47,817 nt of DNA from JBPOHE01 sp052035915 (GTDB lineage: Bacteria > Pseudomonadota > Gammaproteobacteria > Chromatiales > Chromatiaceae). The notes below the pieces were generated by a model, which worked only from the letters and a program-made list of their open reading frames with translations, was not told the origin of the DNA and ran no database searches. This document shows, piece by piece, positions 28,520 through 37,072 of the stretch (within the stretch, counting starts at the first letter, position 1; every line of letters begins with the position of its first letter). The translations under genes were made by a program, and so were the position numbers. The stretch covers positions 1 through 47,817 of the forward strand of contig JBPOHE010000116.1 in NCBI GenBank assembly GCA_052035915.1, in the 5' to 3' direction.

Positions 28520-30397
28520 TCAAATCTCGATCTGGGTGCCGAGTTCGATCACCCGGTTGGGGGGGATGCGATAGAAACTCATGGCGCTGGTGGCGTTGCG
28601 GGACATCCAGGCGAACAGATGTTCCCGCCAGAGCGCCATGCCGGGTATCCGCGAGGGGATCAGGGTCTCGCGGTTGATGAAGAAGGAGGCGTTCATCAGC
28701 TCGAACTCCTCTCCTTCCAGCTTCCACATCCCCAGCGCCTGGGGGATGTCCGGGTCGTCCTTGAAGCCGAAATGCAGTATCAGGCGGTAGAACCCGTGGC
28801 CCAGCTCGCTTACCACCAGGCGTTGGTGCGGCGGGGTGTGGGGCACCTCCTCGGTGCGCACGGTCAAGAGCACTACCTGCTCATGCAGCACCTTGTTGTG
28901 CTTGAGATTGTGCAGCATGGCGTGGGGAATGCCGCCGGGGGTACCGGTCATGTAGATCGCCGTACCCGGCACTCGGGGTACGCTGCCGACGACTGACTGG
29001 AAGAAGACCTCCACCGGCATCTGATCGCGGGCGTTCTGGGCCATCAGCAAGGCGCGGCCCCGCTTCCAGGTGGTGAGCAGCAGAAAGACGATCAGCCCGA
29101 TGGCGAGGGGGAACCAGCCGCCATGGGGGATCTTCAGGGCGTTGGCAGCGAAAAAGGCGATGTCGACGCTCAAAAACAGGAGCAGCAAGAGGCCCGCCGG
29201 TACTCTGTACCAGCGCCAGAGCCACAGCATCACCAGGCCCAGCAGAAAGCTGTCGATGATCATGGTGCCGGTGACCGCCACCCCATAGGCCGCCGCCAGA
29301 TTGGAGGAAGACTGGAATCCCAGCACCAGGGCCAGTACGCAGATGAACAGGGTCCAGTTGATGAAGGGGATGTAGATCTGCCCCATCTCCTGCTCCGAGG
29401 TGTGGCTGATCTTCATCCGCGGCAGATAGCCCAATTGGATGGCCTGACGGGTCATGGAATAGGCGCCGGAGATCACCGCCTGGGAGGCGATCACCGTCGC
29501 CAGGGTGGCGAGCCCCACCAGCGGCAACAAGGCCCAGTCCGGCGCCAGCAGGAAGAAGGGGTTGGTACGGGCCTCGGGGTTGGACAGCATCAGGGCACCC
29601 TGGCCGAAATAGTTCAGTACCAGGGCCGGAAAAACGAAAAGGCTCCAGGCGAGCCGGATGGGTCGCTTGCCGAAATGGCCCATGTCGGCGTATAGGGCTT
29701 CGGTGCCGGTGATGGCCAGGACCACCGCCCCCAGGGCGAAAAAGGCGTTACCGCCGTCGAGGACGGCGAAATGCCAGGCGTAATAGGGGTTGATCGCCTG
29801 GAGCACCTGGGGTTGGCGCAGGATGCCGACCAGACCCAGTACCGCCAGGGTGAGAAACCAGATCGCCATGATGGGTCCAAACCAGGCCCCCACCCGGGCG
29901 GTGCCGTGTTTTTGGATGCTGAACAGCCCCAGAATGATGACCAGGGTGATGGGGAGAACGGCCGCGGACAAACCCGGCAGGGCTACGTCCAGTCCCTCCA
30001 CGGCACTCAAGACCGAGATCGCCGGGGTCAACATGCTGTCACCGTAGAACAGCGCCGCGGCGAAGATACCGAGCACCGCCGCCAGGCCATTGAAGCCGGC
30101 TGGGCCGGTGATGCGGCTGACCAGGGCCAGCAGGGCCAGGCTCCCACCCTCGCCCCGGTTATCCGCCCTCAGCATGAAGCCCAGGTATTTGGTGCTGACG
30201 ACGATAGCGATGGCCCAGAACACCAGCGACAACACGCCCAGGATGTGCTCCGCGTCCGGGGTGAGGGGATGGGCGCCGCCGAAGGTCTCGCGAATGGCAT
30301 AGAGGGGGCTGGTGCCGATGTCGCCATAGACCACGCCAAGGGCGCTCAGGGCCAGGGCGGTGACCGGGCCGTGGGGGGGATTGTGATGATTGGACAT
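28520..30397 (-). CDS. kup: Kup-type low-affinity K+ uptake protein
   Basis: A 625-aa polytopic membrane protein, typical Kup length. The N-terminal signature GVVYGDIGTSPLYAI is intact, followed by ADNRGEGG and about 12 transmembrane helices to residue 450, then a cytoplasmic domain of about 170 residues ending in IELGTQIEI, as in the family. Kup is a K+/H+ symporter. The Shine-Dalgarno match upstream of ATG 30397 is weak. It is convergent with the NRDE gene across repeat copy E. Confidence 0.96.
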   Translation of the reverse strand: MSNHHNPPHGPVTALALSALGVVYGDIGTSPLYAIRETFGGAHPLTPDAEHILGVLSLVFWAIAIVVSTKYLGFMLRADNRGEGGSLALLALVSRITGPAGFNGLAAVLGIFAAALFYGDSMLTPAISVLSAVEGLDVALPGLSAAVLPITLVIILGLFSIQKHGTARVGAWFGPIMAIWFLTLAVLGLVGILRQPQVLQAINPYYAWHFAVLDGGNAFFALGAVVLAITGTEALYADMGHFGKRPIRLAWSLFVFPALVLNYFGQGALMLSNPEARTNPFFLLAPDWALLPLVGLATLATVIASQAVISGAYSMTRQAIQLGYLPRMKISHTSEQEMGQIYIPFINWTLFICVLALVLGFQSSSNLAAAYGVAVTGTMIIDSFLLGLVMLWLWRWYRVPAGLLLLLFLSVDIAFFAANALKIPHGGWFPLAIGLIVFLLLTTWKRGRALLMAQNARDQMPVEVFFQSVVGSVPRVPGTAIYMTGTPGGIPHAMLHNLKHNKVLHEQVVLLTVRTEEVPHTPPHQRLVVSELGHGFYRLILHFGFKDDPDIPQALGMWKLEGEEFELMNASFFINRETLIPSRIPGMALWREHLFAWMSRNATSAMSFYRIPPNRVIELGTQIEI

Positions 30398-30496
30398 ACT
30401 CGGGCCAGCATCTCACAACGCCGGCCGCCGATCACCCCCGGCTTGGCGCTGAGGACCCAGGCAAGCGCCGGTTGGGTATCGGTGGCGGAGCCCGCG

Positions 30497-30847
30497 TTAT
30501 CGGCTCGGGTTCGACTCTGGCGCCGGCGAACCCACTATCTTCCTGCTCAGGTTGTTGGCCGCCTCGGCCGTGGCATTGGCGCCGACCTGGATTCCACCAG
30601 CCGCCGCCTGGACGCCGCGTTCGAGGCCGTTGGCGGTGGCCCTGGCACCGCGTTCCACACCCCTGGCGGTCACTTCGAGGCCATGTTCCACGCCGTTTAT
30701 GGTCGCTCGGACTCCTCGCTGAACGGCCTCCTCGACCCTGACAATCACTCCGGGGTCGCTGGCAGTGGGAGCCGCCGCTTCCTGCGCCTGTACATGGATG
30801 CCGATGAGGCCGAGCGCCGATATAAGGAGAAAGGAGATCGTCTTCAT
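30497..30847 (-). CDS. Small secreted protein made of five 11-residue repeats
   Basis: From ATG 30847 (MKTISFLLISALGLIG) the product is 116 aa with a signal peptide cleaved after about residue 21 (VQAQ). Residues 44-98 are five tandem 11-mers: RGVRATINGVE, HGLEVTARGVE, RGARATANGLE, RGVQAAAGGIQ, VGANATAEAAN. Such 11-residue periodicity fits an amphipathic alpha-11/3 helix, as in LEA-like and apolipoprotein-like proteins. A polar tail follows. I do not recognise a named family. It is divergent from the secreted repeat protein at 31071. Confidence 0.72.
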   Translation of the reverse strand: MKTISFLLISALGLIGIHVQAQEAAAPTASDPGVIVRVEEAVQRGVRATINGVEHGLEVTARGVERGARATANGLERGVQAAAGGIQVGANATAEAANNLSRKIVGSPAPESNPSR

Positions 30848-31070
30848 GGTGGTGACCCGGGGTTGACTCCGCCGCTTCAATAGACACCGAGGTAAGAGCG
30901 ATGTTGCACCAACTCGCCGCGGATGACATCACCCGGCTTTGATGGCGGCGCAAGGTTCAGCCATCATTCAGTTTCAGACGGCTATCCTTTCCCCCAACAT
31001 CGAGACGAAAGCCGTGGCGCTCGATGAAGAAGGCATCCATATCAAACAACAACACCAAGAGGATCATCCG

Positions 31071-31658
31071 ATGACCAGGTTCAACACCTCCATGCTGGCC
31101 TCCATGCTCTGTCTGGCGCTGGCCGCGCCGGTACTGGCCCAGGAGCGGGCGGTACAGAGAAACGTCAATCAACAGGAACGCATCCAGGAGGGGCTGCAAA
31201 GCGGCGAGCTTTCCACCCGCGAGGCGGCCAAGCTGGAGAAGGAACAGACCCGCGTCGAGCAGATGGAATCCAGGGCGTTGCGGGATGGGAACCTCAGCAA
31301 TGCCGAAAAGGTGCGCCTGGAGGCGGCCCAGGATAAAGCGAGTCGCGATCTCTACCGCGAAAAACACGATGCCCAGCAAGGGAACCCGAATTCCGCCTCG
31401 TCCCAACGCATGCAGGCGGATGTGCAGCGTAACATCAACCAGCAGAAGCGCATCGATCATGGCCTCGAAAGCGGTCAGCTCACCAATAAGGAAGTGGCGG
31501 CCCTGGAGCATGGTCAGGCCAAGGTGACACGGCGCGAGGCTGTGGCCGGGGCCGATGGTCATGTCGGACCACATGAGCAGCGGGCGATCCAACACGCGGA
31601 AAACCGTCAATCGGCTCACGTCTGGAACAAGAAACACAACGCCCATAACCGTCCCTGA
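31071..31658 (+). CDS. Secreted protein with a duplicated EF-hand-like/helical unit
   Basis: From ATG 31071 (AGAGGA seven bases upstream) the product is 195 aa. The signal peptide ends at VLAQ (residue 24). It consists of two copies of one unit: residues about 30-102 (RNVNQQERIQEGLQSGELS ... DGNLSNAEKVRLE ... REKHDAQ) and 120-192 (RNINQQKRIDHGLESGQLT ... DGHVGPHEQRAIQ ... NKKHNAH). Each unit has two 'G(E/Q)L(S/T)xxE / DGxhxxxE' loops like degenerate EF-hand loops. Likely periplasmic and helical. The function is unknown; calcium or metal binding is only a suggestion. Confidence 0.85.
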   Translation: MTRFNTSMLASMLCLALAAPVLAQERAVQRNVNQQERIQEGLQSGELSTREAAKLEKEQTRVEQMESRALRDGNLSNAEKVRLEAAQDKASRDLYREKHDAQQGNPNSASSQRMQADVQRNINQQKRIDHGLESGQLTNKEVAALEHGQAKVTRREAVAGADGHVGPHEQRAIQHAENRQSAHVWNKKHNAHNRP

Positions 31659-31777
31659 GCGGGAGTCCTGGCGGCGGGGCCGCTACGCGCGCCCCACCGC
31701 CGTGAGGGCCAGGACCGCCCCACGGGAAGAGGTGAAGCGTGTATGCTTGCAGCTTGTGTTGATTCCAACCAGGAACG

Positions 31778-33541
31778 ATGAGAACCATGTCCGGCCACAT
31801 CCCCGTCAGCCCCTATTTCGATATCAAGAAGGACATTCACGGCAACCAGTTCATGGAGGTGTATCTGCAAGGCATCGCCTTGCTCAGGCTGGTGTTGACC
31901 AACAAGGGTACCGCCTTCACCCAGGAGGAGCGCATCGCCCTGGGGCTGGATGGCTTGTTGCCGCCACAGTACAACAGCCTCGATCAGCAGATCGAACGCC
32001 TGTACCGGGGGTATCGCCGGGAAATATCACCCCTCGCCAAATACCAGTTTTTGCGGGCCTTGCAGGAGCGTTCCGAGGTGCTGTTCTACGGCCTGTTGGA
32101 GAAACACCTCGAAGAGATGATGCCCATCGTCTACACCCCCACGGTCGGCGAGGCGGTGCAGGAATTCAGCCATCGCTATCAGAGCCCGCGCGGCATCTCC
32201 TTGTCGCCCATCAACATCGACCGCGCCGTGAAGGTGATGCGCAACTACCCCTGGAACGATGTGCGCATGATCGTGGCGACGGATTCCTCGGCCATCCTCG
32301 GCCTCGGCGATCAGGGCTACGGCGGGCTGGCCATCGCCATCGGCAAACTGGCGCTCTACACCGTCGGCGGTGGGGTGAGCCCCTTCCACACCATGCCGGT
32401 CAAGCTGGACGTGGGCACGGATCGCCTGGATCTGATCAACGACGACTTCTATCTCGGCGTGCGGCAACGTCGGTTGCGGGGTCCGGATTATCTGGAGTTT
32501 CTGGATAAATTCGTCGACGCCGTCTATCTGCGCTGGCCCAATGCGGTGATCCAGTGGGAGGACCTGTCGAAGGATGTGGCCTTCCGGGTGTTGGAACGCT
32601 ACCGTGACCGTATCCCCTGCTTCAATGACGACATCCAGGGAACCGGGGCGGTGGCCCTCGCTGGCGTGCTCTCCGCCTGCGCCCTGAAGAACGAATCCCT
32701 GCTCGACCAGCGCATCGCCATCAGCGGGGCGGGGGCCGGTGGCGCGGGCGTGGCCTGGGCCCTGATCGAGGGTCTCAAACGCGCCGGTCTGAGCGATGAG
32801 GATGCCAGGGCCCGGTTGTTCCTGCTCGATTCCAAGGGGCTGTTGATCAAGGGCCGCGGCATGGAGTCCTACAAGGTTCCCTACGCCCAGGACCCGGCCG
32901 CCATCGACGGCTGGAACATCCTGGGGACGGTCCCCACCCTGCAGGAAGTCATCGAGAACGCTGGTATCACCGTGTTGCTGGGGCTGAGCGGACAGGCCGG
33001 CTCGTTCAAGCAGTCCATGGTGGCCGCCATGTGTCGGAATACCCCCAGGCCCATCATCTTCCCGCTCTCCAATCCGACCTCCTCTTCCGAAGCCCTCCCG
33101 GAGGATCTCATCCACTGGAGCGAAGGGCGGGCCATGGTGGCGACGGGATCGCCCTTCCCGGATGTCAGTTATCAGGGAACGATGCACAACATCGGTCAGG
33201 GCAACAATGCCTTCATCTTTCCCGGTCTGGGCTTCGGCGCCATCCTCTCCCAGGCCAGCCGGATCACCGACTCCATGGTGCTGGAGGCGGCCTATGCCCT
33301 GCATGATTACACCCTGGAGCATCATCTCGGTGCCGGGCGCTTCTATCCGCCGGTGAGTGAGTTACAGCAGATCAGCCTCAAAGTGACGCTCCGGGTGATC
33401 CAGGAGTCCATAAAGGAAGGGGTCTGTCAGCGCAAGAACAAGCTGGAGGCCCTGGATCTCCGGGACTATGTCTCCAGCCGTTTCTGGAAGCCCAAGTATC
33501 TGCCCGTGGTGTTGGGTGAACAGATCCGCGGGGTGTATTGA
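31778..33541 (+). CDS. maeA: NAD-dependent malic enzyme
   Basis: A 587-aa protein close to SfcA/MaeA length. It oxidatively decarboxylates malate to pyruvate with NAD. Landmarks: the substrate loop YTPTVGEAVQEFSHRY, RGISLSP, the Rossmann motif ILGLGDQGYGGLAI, catalytic FNDDIQGTGAV, GAGAGGAG and IIFPLSNPTSSSE. ATG 31787 (MSGHIPVSPYF) is an alternative start that fits the AGGA spacing better. Monocistronic by position; an 81-base hairpin lies 54 bases after the stop. Confidence 0.95.
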   Translation: MRTMSGHIPVSPYFDIKKDIHGNQFMEVYLQGIALLRLVLTNKGTAFTQEERIALGLDGLLPPQYNSLDQQIERLYRGYRREISPLAKYQFLRALQERSEVLFYGLLEKHLEEMMPIVYTPTVGEAVQEFSHRYQSPRGISLSPINIDRAVKVMRNYPWNDVRMIVATDSSAILGLGDQGYGGLAIAIGKLALYTVGGGVSPFHTMPVKLDVGTDRLDLINDDFYLGVRQRRLRGPDYLEFLDKFVDAVYLRWPNAVIQWEDLSKDVAFRVLERYRDRIPCFNDDIQGTGAVALAGVLSACALKNESLLDQRIAISGAGAGGAGVAWALIEGLKRAGLSDEDARARLFLLDSKGLLIKGRGMESYKVPYAQDPAAIDGWNILGTVPTLQEVIENAGITVLLGLSGQAGSFKQSMVAAMCRNTPRPIIFPLSNPTSSSEALPEDLIHWSEGRAMVATGSPFPDVSYQGTMHNIGQGNNAFIFPGLGFGAILSQASRITDSMVLEAAYALHDYTLEHHLGAGRFYPPVSELQQISLKVTLRVIQESIKEGVCQRKNKLEALDLRDYVSSRFWKPKYLPVVLGEQIRGVY

Positions 33542-33594
33542 TCCGGGCCCGAGGTAAGGCGATTTCTGTCAAAAAATATACCCGCCTGCTGGTT

Positions 33595-33675
33595 TGTTCG
33601 TCCGCCTTCGGCGTTACGCCAGCCGTTACAGAGCCTGCTCTGCGCCGGCTGGCGCGCCTGGAAGGCGAACGAACA
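33595..33675. repeat. 81-base nested palindrome between maeA and ggt
   Basis: TGTTCGTCCGCCTTC (33595-33609) pairs with GAAGGCGAACGAACA (33661-33675) with one mismatch. Inside, CGCCAGCCG (33617-33625) pairs perfectly with CGGCTGGCG (33646-33654), and AGAGC pairs with GCTCT around a two-base loop. The whole folds into one long hairpin. No U-tract follows; it may be a 3'-end stabiliser, a REP-type element or a structured RNA. Confidence 0.65.
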
Positions 33676-33776
33676 TCCCGCGCATTCAGGTCTGTCTTTT
33701 TCCGGCAATCGCCTGAACCCCGGCTTGGCGGAAGCCCGGTCGGGATGGCGTCCTGGCGCGGATTCTCCCTCGTCCC

Positions 33777-35300
33777 ATGAACCGTGGAGCCGTGGCGGCG
33801 GGCCATGAAGGTACGGCCGAAGCCGCCGCCATCATCCTGGAGGCGGGCGGCAACGCCTTCGACGCCGCGCTGGCCGCCCTCTGCTCGGCCTGTGTCGTCG
33901 AGCCGGTGCTCTGTTCCCTGGGGGGCGGCGGCTTCCTGCTCGCCCGTCAGGCTGGAGAGAAGCCGCGTCTGTTCGATTTCTTCGTGCAGACGCCCAAGCG
34001 CAAGCGTCCCGCCGAGGAACTGGAGTTCTACCCGATCCAGGCGGATTTCGGGGTCACACGGCAGGAGTTCCACATCGGTCTCGGCACTATCGCCGTCCCG
34101 GGGATAGTGCGCGGTCTGTTCGACATCCATCAGCGGCTCGGTCGCTTGCCCATGCGCACCCTGGTCGAACCGGCCATCGGCCAGGCACGTCTTGGTATCC
34201 CCATCAATCGCCTCCAGGCATCCATCTTCCGCATCGTCGAACCCATCTATCTGGCCACGTCGGACGCTAGGAGGGTCTATGCCAGTCCGCTCGATCCAGG
34301 CCGGTTGCCCCGGGAGGGGGAGCGATTCTGTCAGCCGGAGCTGGCGGACAGCCTGGAGATCCTGGCCATCGAGGGGCCCAGACTCTTCTACGAAGGCGAG
34401 ATGGCCAGGATCTTGGTCGAGGCTTGTCGCCATCGGGGCGGGCATTTGACCCTGGCCGACCTCAAGGATTACCGCACCATCGACCGCGAGCCGCTGACGC
34501 GCCTGTATCGCGGGGCGAGGATCTGCACCAATCCGCCACCCTCGGCGGGGGGGATGCTCATCAGCTTTGCCCTGGCCTTGCTGGACGCCGTGCCGCTCGG
34601 TGAGCTGGCGTTCGGCGCGCCGGAACACCTGGGACGACTCGCCCAGGTGATGGAACTGACCAATCTGGCCCGCGCCGAGTCGGCGCCGGCGGGGGATCTG
34701 CTGCGCCAGTCACGGCTGGACAGCTTTCGCCGTGCCCTCGCCGGGCATCCCCTCAGCCGCCGGGGGACGACCCACATCAGCGTCATCGACCACCAGGGCA
34801 ACGCCGTCTCCCTCAGTCTTTCCAATGGCGAAGGCTGCGGCTGGTTGATCCCGGGCGCGGGCCTCATGCTCAACAACATGCTCGGCGAGGAGGATCTCAA
34901 CCCGGGAGGCTTCCACCAGTGGGAGGAGGATCGGCGGGTCGCCTCGATGATGGCGCCCACCCTGGCCATGGACGCCGATCGCCTGATCTCCCTTGGCTCG
35001 GGGGGCTCCAACCGTCTGCGTACCGCCATCCTCCAGGTCCTGTGCAACCTGATCGATTTCCAACTGGGTGCCGAGGCAGCGGTGACCAGGCCGCGTATCC
35101 ATGTCGAGCGGGGCCTGATCAATATCGAACCCGGTTTCTCGTCCACCACCGTGAAATCACTCTGCGCCGCCTATCCCGAACACCAGCTCTGGTCCGAACC
35201 CAATCTGTTTTTCGGCGGCACCCATACCCTGGTTCTGGATCGAGCCGGCTTCAGCGGCGCCGGCGATCCCCGTCGTGGCGGGGTGTTCAGACTGGCATGA
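33777..35300 (+). CDS. ggt: Gamma-glutamyltransferase family protein without signal peptide
   Basis: A 507-aa Ntn-hydrolase of the gamma-glutamyltransferase family. It opens with AVAAGHEGTAEAAAIILEAGGNAFDAA and VEPVLCSLGGGGF, continues with NPPPSAGG, and contains RRGTTHISVID with the expected autocatalytic nucleophile Thr331, then GGFHQW and LGSGGSNRLRTAI. E. coli Ggt is exported and about 580 aa; this one starts directly in the domain and has no signal peptide, so it is probably cytoplasmic. Glutathione or other gamma-glutamyl compounds would be the substrates. The ribosome site is weak. Confidence 0.9.
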   Translation: MNRGAVAAGHEGTAEAAAIILEAGGNAFDAALAALCSACVVEPVLCSLGGGGFLLARQAGEKPRLFDFFVQTPKRKRPAEELEFYPIQADFGVTRQEFHIGLGTIAVPGIVRGLFDIHQRLGRLPMRTLVEPAIGQARLGIPINRLQASIFRIVEPIYLATSDARRVYASPLDPGRLPREGERFCQPELADSLEILAIEGPRLFYEGEMARILVEACRHRGGHLTLADLKDYRTIDREPLTRLYRGARICTNPPPSAGGMLISFALALLDAVPLGELAFGAPEHLGRLAQVMELTNLARAESAPAGDLLRQSRLDSFRRALAGHPLSRRGTTHISVIDHQGNAVSLSLSNGEGCGWLIPGAGLMLNNMLGEEDLNPGGFHQWEEDRRVASMMAPTLAMDADRLISLGSGGSNRLRTAILQVLCNLIDFQLGAEAAVTRPRIHVERGLINIEPGFSSTTVKSLCAAYPEHQLWSEPNLFFGGTHTLVLDRAGFSGAGDPRRGGVFRLA

Positions 35301-35451
35301 GCCGGGTTGGCGTGCCCCGGGCGGCAGGCGGACGGATACGGAAGGTTCAAAAGACCCCTCCGGCTCTGTTAGTGTTGCACCTTTTCGTCATCACCTGCCG
35401 GGGAACGCGATCTCCCGGCCCTTCCCCCAGCCCATATATCCCGGAGTGACC

Positions 35452-36090
35452 ATGTTCCCAAAGCTTTTCTCTTCCCAGCCTGGCCGCCTTGCCGTAGTCG
35501 CGTCTCTGCTTCTGCTTGCCGGGGGAATGAACGCCAGTCAGGCCCAGGAGACCTCAACCACAAGCCAGGATAACGCGATCGCGGCCACCCTCCCGCTTGG
35601 TGCATCGGACCTGCCGTCCGGTTCGGGTTTCTGGGAGCGCACCTGGGACGGCAGCAAAGCCATCTGGAACAAGGGCGCCAACGATATTTACCTCTCCGGC
35701 CTCATTTGGCATGCCCCCTATCATTACGACTCGGATCGCCGTAGCGAGTTGAACGAAGCGGCCTGGGGCGGTGGCTTCGGGCGCACCCTCACCGATGAGC
35801 GCGACAACCAGCGTAGCTTCTATGCCATGGCTACTCAGGATTCCCATTTCAAACCCCAATACATGGCCGGCTATACCTGGATGGCCCGCTGGCCGGTGGC
35901 GGACAGCGGCGTCAAGCTGGGTGCCGGCTACACCGCTTTCCTCATATCCAGGGAGGATTACGGCAGCTATGTCCCCTTTCCCGCGGCCTTACCTCTGCTG
36001 AGCGCGGGGACGGATAAATTTGCCGTTTTCGGTACCTATGTGCCTTTCTCCGACGTGGGCTTTTTCTTCGCTCGGTTCAGCTTCCGCTGA
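35452..36090 (+). CDS. pagP: PagP-like lipid A palmitoyltransferase
   Basis: From ATG 35452 (GGAG five bases upstream) the product is 212 aa. The signal peptide runs to about residue 33 (ASQAQ). The mature part matches the PagP barrel: DIYLSGLIWHAPYHYD (catalytic His), NEAAWGGGFG, SFYAMATQDSHFKP (catalytic Asp-Ser), YMAGYTWMARWP and a C-terminal aromatic FFFARFSFR as in outer-membrane proteins. PagP moves palmitate from phospholipid to lipid A at the outer membrane. No PhoPQ site or other lipid A gene is visible. Confidence 0.9.
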   Translation: MFPKLFSSQPGRLAVVASLLLLAGGMNASQAQETSTTSQDNAIAATLPLGASDLPSGSGFWERTWDGSKAIWNKGANDIYLSGLIWHAPYHYDSDRRSELNEAAWGGGFGRTLTDERDNQRSFYAMATQDSHFKPQYMAGYTWMARWPVADSGVKLGAGYTAFLISREDYGSYVPFPAALPLLSAGTDKFAVFGTYVPFSDVGFFFARFSFR

Positions 36091-36100
36091 GGCGACGCCG

Positions 36101-36742
36101 TCAATGTTCGCCCTTGGTCCGCAGGAGTCCGGCCAGCCGATTTCCCTGTTTCTGCGGGCCTCCCCGGGGAAAGAGTCGATGCAGGTAACGGTTGCTGCCC
36201 TTTTCCTCGCCCCAGAGGCGGCGGAAGTGCTTGATCATGTCTCGCACCGTGGCCTGGGTCCCCTGTCTGGCGTAGTGGTCGCGGAGAAAACGGATCAGCT
36301 CCCAGTGCTCGGCGTCCAGGGTCAGTCCTTCCGACTCCGCCAGGGTGCGGGCGAAGGTCTCCGACCATTCCGCGGGGTTCACCAGGTAGCCCTCGCTGTC
36401 GGTGAGGATCTCCCGTCCCTGGACCCTGAGAGAACGGGTGCTCATGGAAGGGTAGGCGTTGCTGCCGGAGGGAAAATCCCCCGGGGCGCCGGCGGAGTCA
36501 TCCTCGGACTGGGTGATCGACCAGAGCCCGATGCGGATCTCCCCGTCCAGGCGTCCGTGATAGCGTTCCACACCCGAGACCAGGACCTTGCCGCTGGTGG
36601 AGGCGATATCGAAGCGGGCCAGGCCGCTGCGATCGGTGACCACGGGGGTGGTGATGCTGCCGTCCGCATCCAGTTCCAACACCACCGGAACCCGTTTCAT
36701 GGGTTCCTGGGTGACTCGCATATAGACCATGATATTAACCAT
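36101..36742 (-). CDS. DsrC/TusE-family protein with N-terminal beta-rich extension and no cysteines
   Basis: From ATG 36742 (GAGAGGGG upstream) the product is 213 aa. Residues about 105-213 are a DsrC/TusE domain: TDSEGYLVNPAEWSETFA, LTLDAEHWELIRFLRDHY, TVRDMIKHFRRLWG, then YLHRLFPRGGPQKQ. DsrC and TusE act through a C-terminal cysteine; here that tail reads NRLAGLLRTKGEH and the whole protein has no cysteine. The first 100 residues are an extra, beta-rich segment (VVLELDADGSITTPVV, GLARFDIASTSGKVL) that normal TusE/DsrC (about 110 aa) lack. Cysteine-less homologues have been described as possible regulatory proteins (RspA). A perfect FNR-type box lies about 104 bases upstream. It is convergent with pagP. 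Confidence 0.88.
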   Translation of the reverse strand: MVNIMVYMRVTQEPMKRVPVVLELDADGSITTPVVTDRSGLARFDIASTSGKVLVSGVERYHGRLDGEIRIGLWSITQSEDDSAGAPGDFPSGSNAYPSMSTRSLRVQGREILTDSEGYLVNPAEWSETFARTLAESEGLTLDAEHWELIRFLRDHYARQGTQATVRDMIKHFRRLWGEEKGSNRYLHRLFPRGGPQKQGNRLAGLLRTKGEH

Positions 36743-36845
36743 GAAGGCCCCTCTCGAAAGCTTGACCGTAGCCGCACGGCGGGTAATACCTATTAAAGTG
36801 CTAGGTAATGGACTGGAACATATCTCCGGAGAGGTAAGCTTGGGC

Positions 36846-36859
36846 TTGATCCGGATCAA
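36846..36859. promoter_or_regulatory. Perfect FNR/Anr-type binding site upstream of the DsrC-like gene
   Basis: TTGATCCGGATCAA matches the FNR consensus TTGAT-N4-ATCAA at all ten specified positions and sits inside a 16-base palindrome CTTGATCCGGATCAAG (36845-36860). It is 104-117 bases upstream of the DsrC-like start (minus strand) and over 200 bases upstream of the LprI-like gene (plus strand), so it more likely serves the former. Regulation by oxygen or redox through an FNR/CRP-family protein is inferred. Confidence 0.55.
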
Positions 36860-37072
36860 GGCCAGAACAGGGGCATCGTCTCCCAGGGAATCGCTGATGA
36901 AGCTGGAGCCAAAGCGCTGGGCGGATGGGGGCCGTCTGGGATGACGGCCTGAAAAGACCTGATTTCGACATCCCCCGGCGCCGGGCCTACAATCTCCGTT
37001 CTTCGCCTCCTACCCACCTGTTCAGATCACCACTGAAATCCGCCTTAGTCATAACCTTGTACCCAGGAAGAG

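Noticed and set aside
32027..33325. Minus-strand frame of 432 codons opposite malic enzyme
   Set aside because: Antisense to a gene with every malic-enzyme motif intact.
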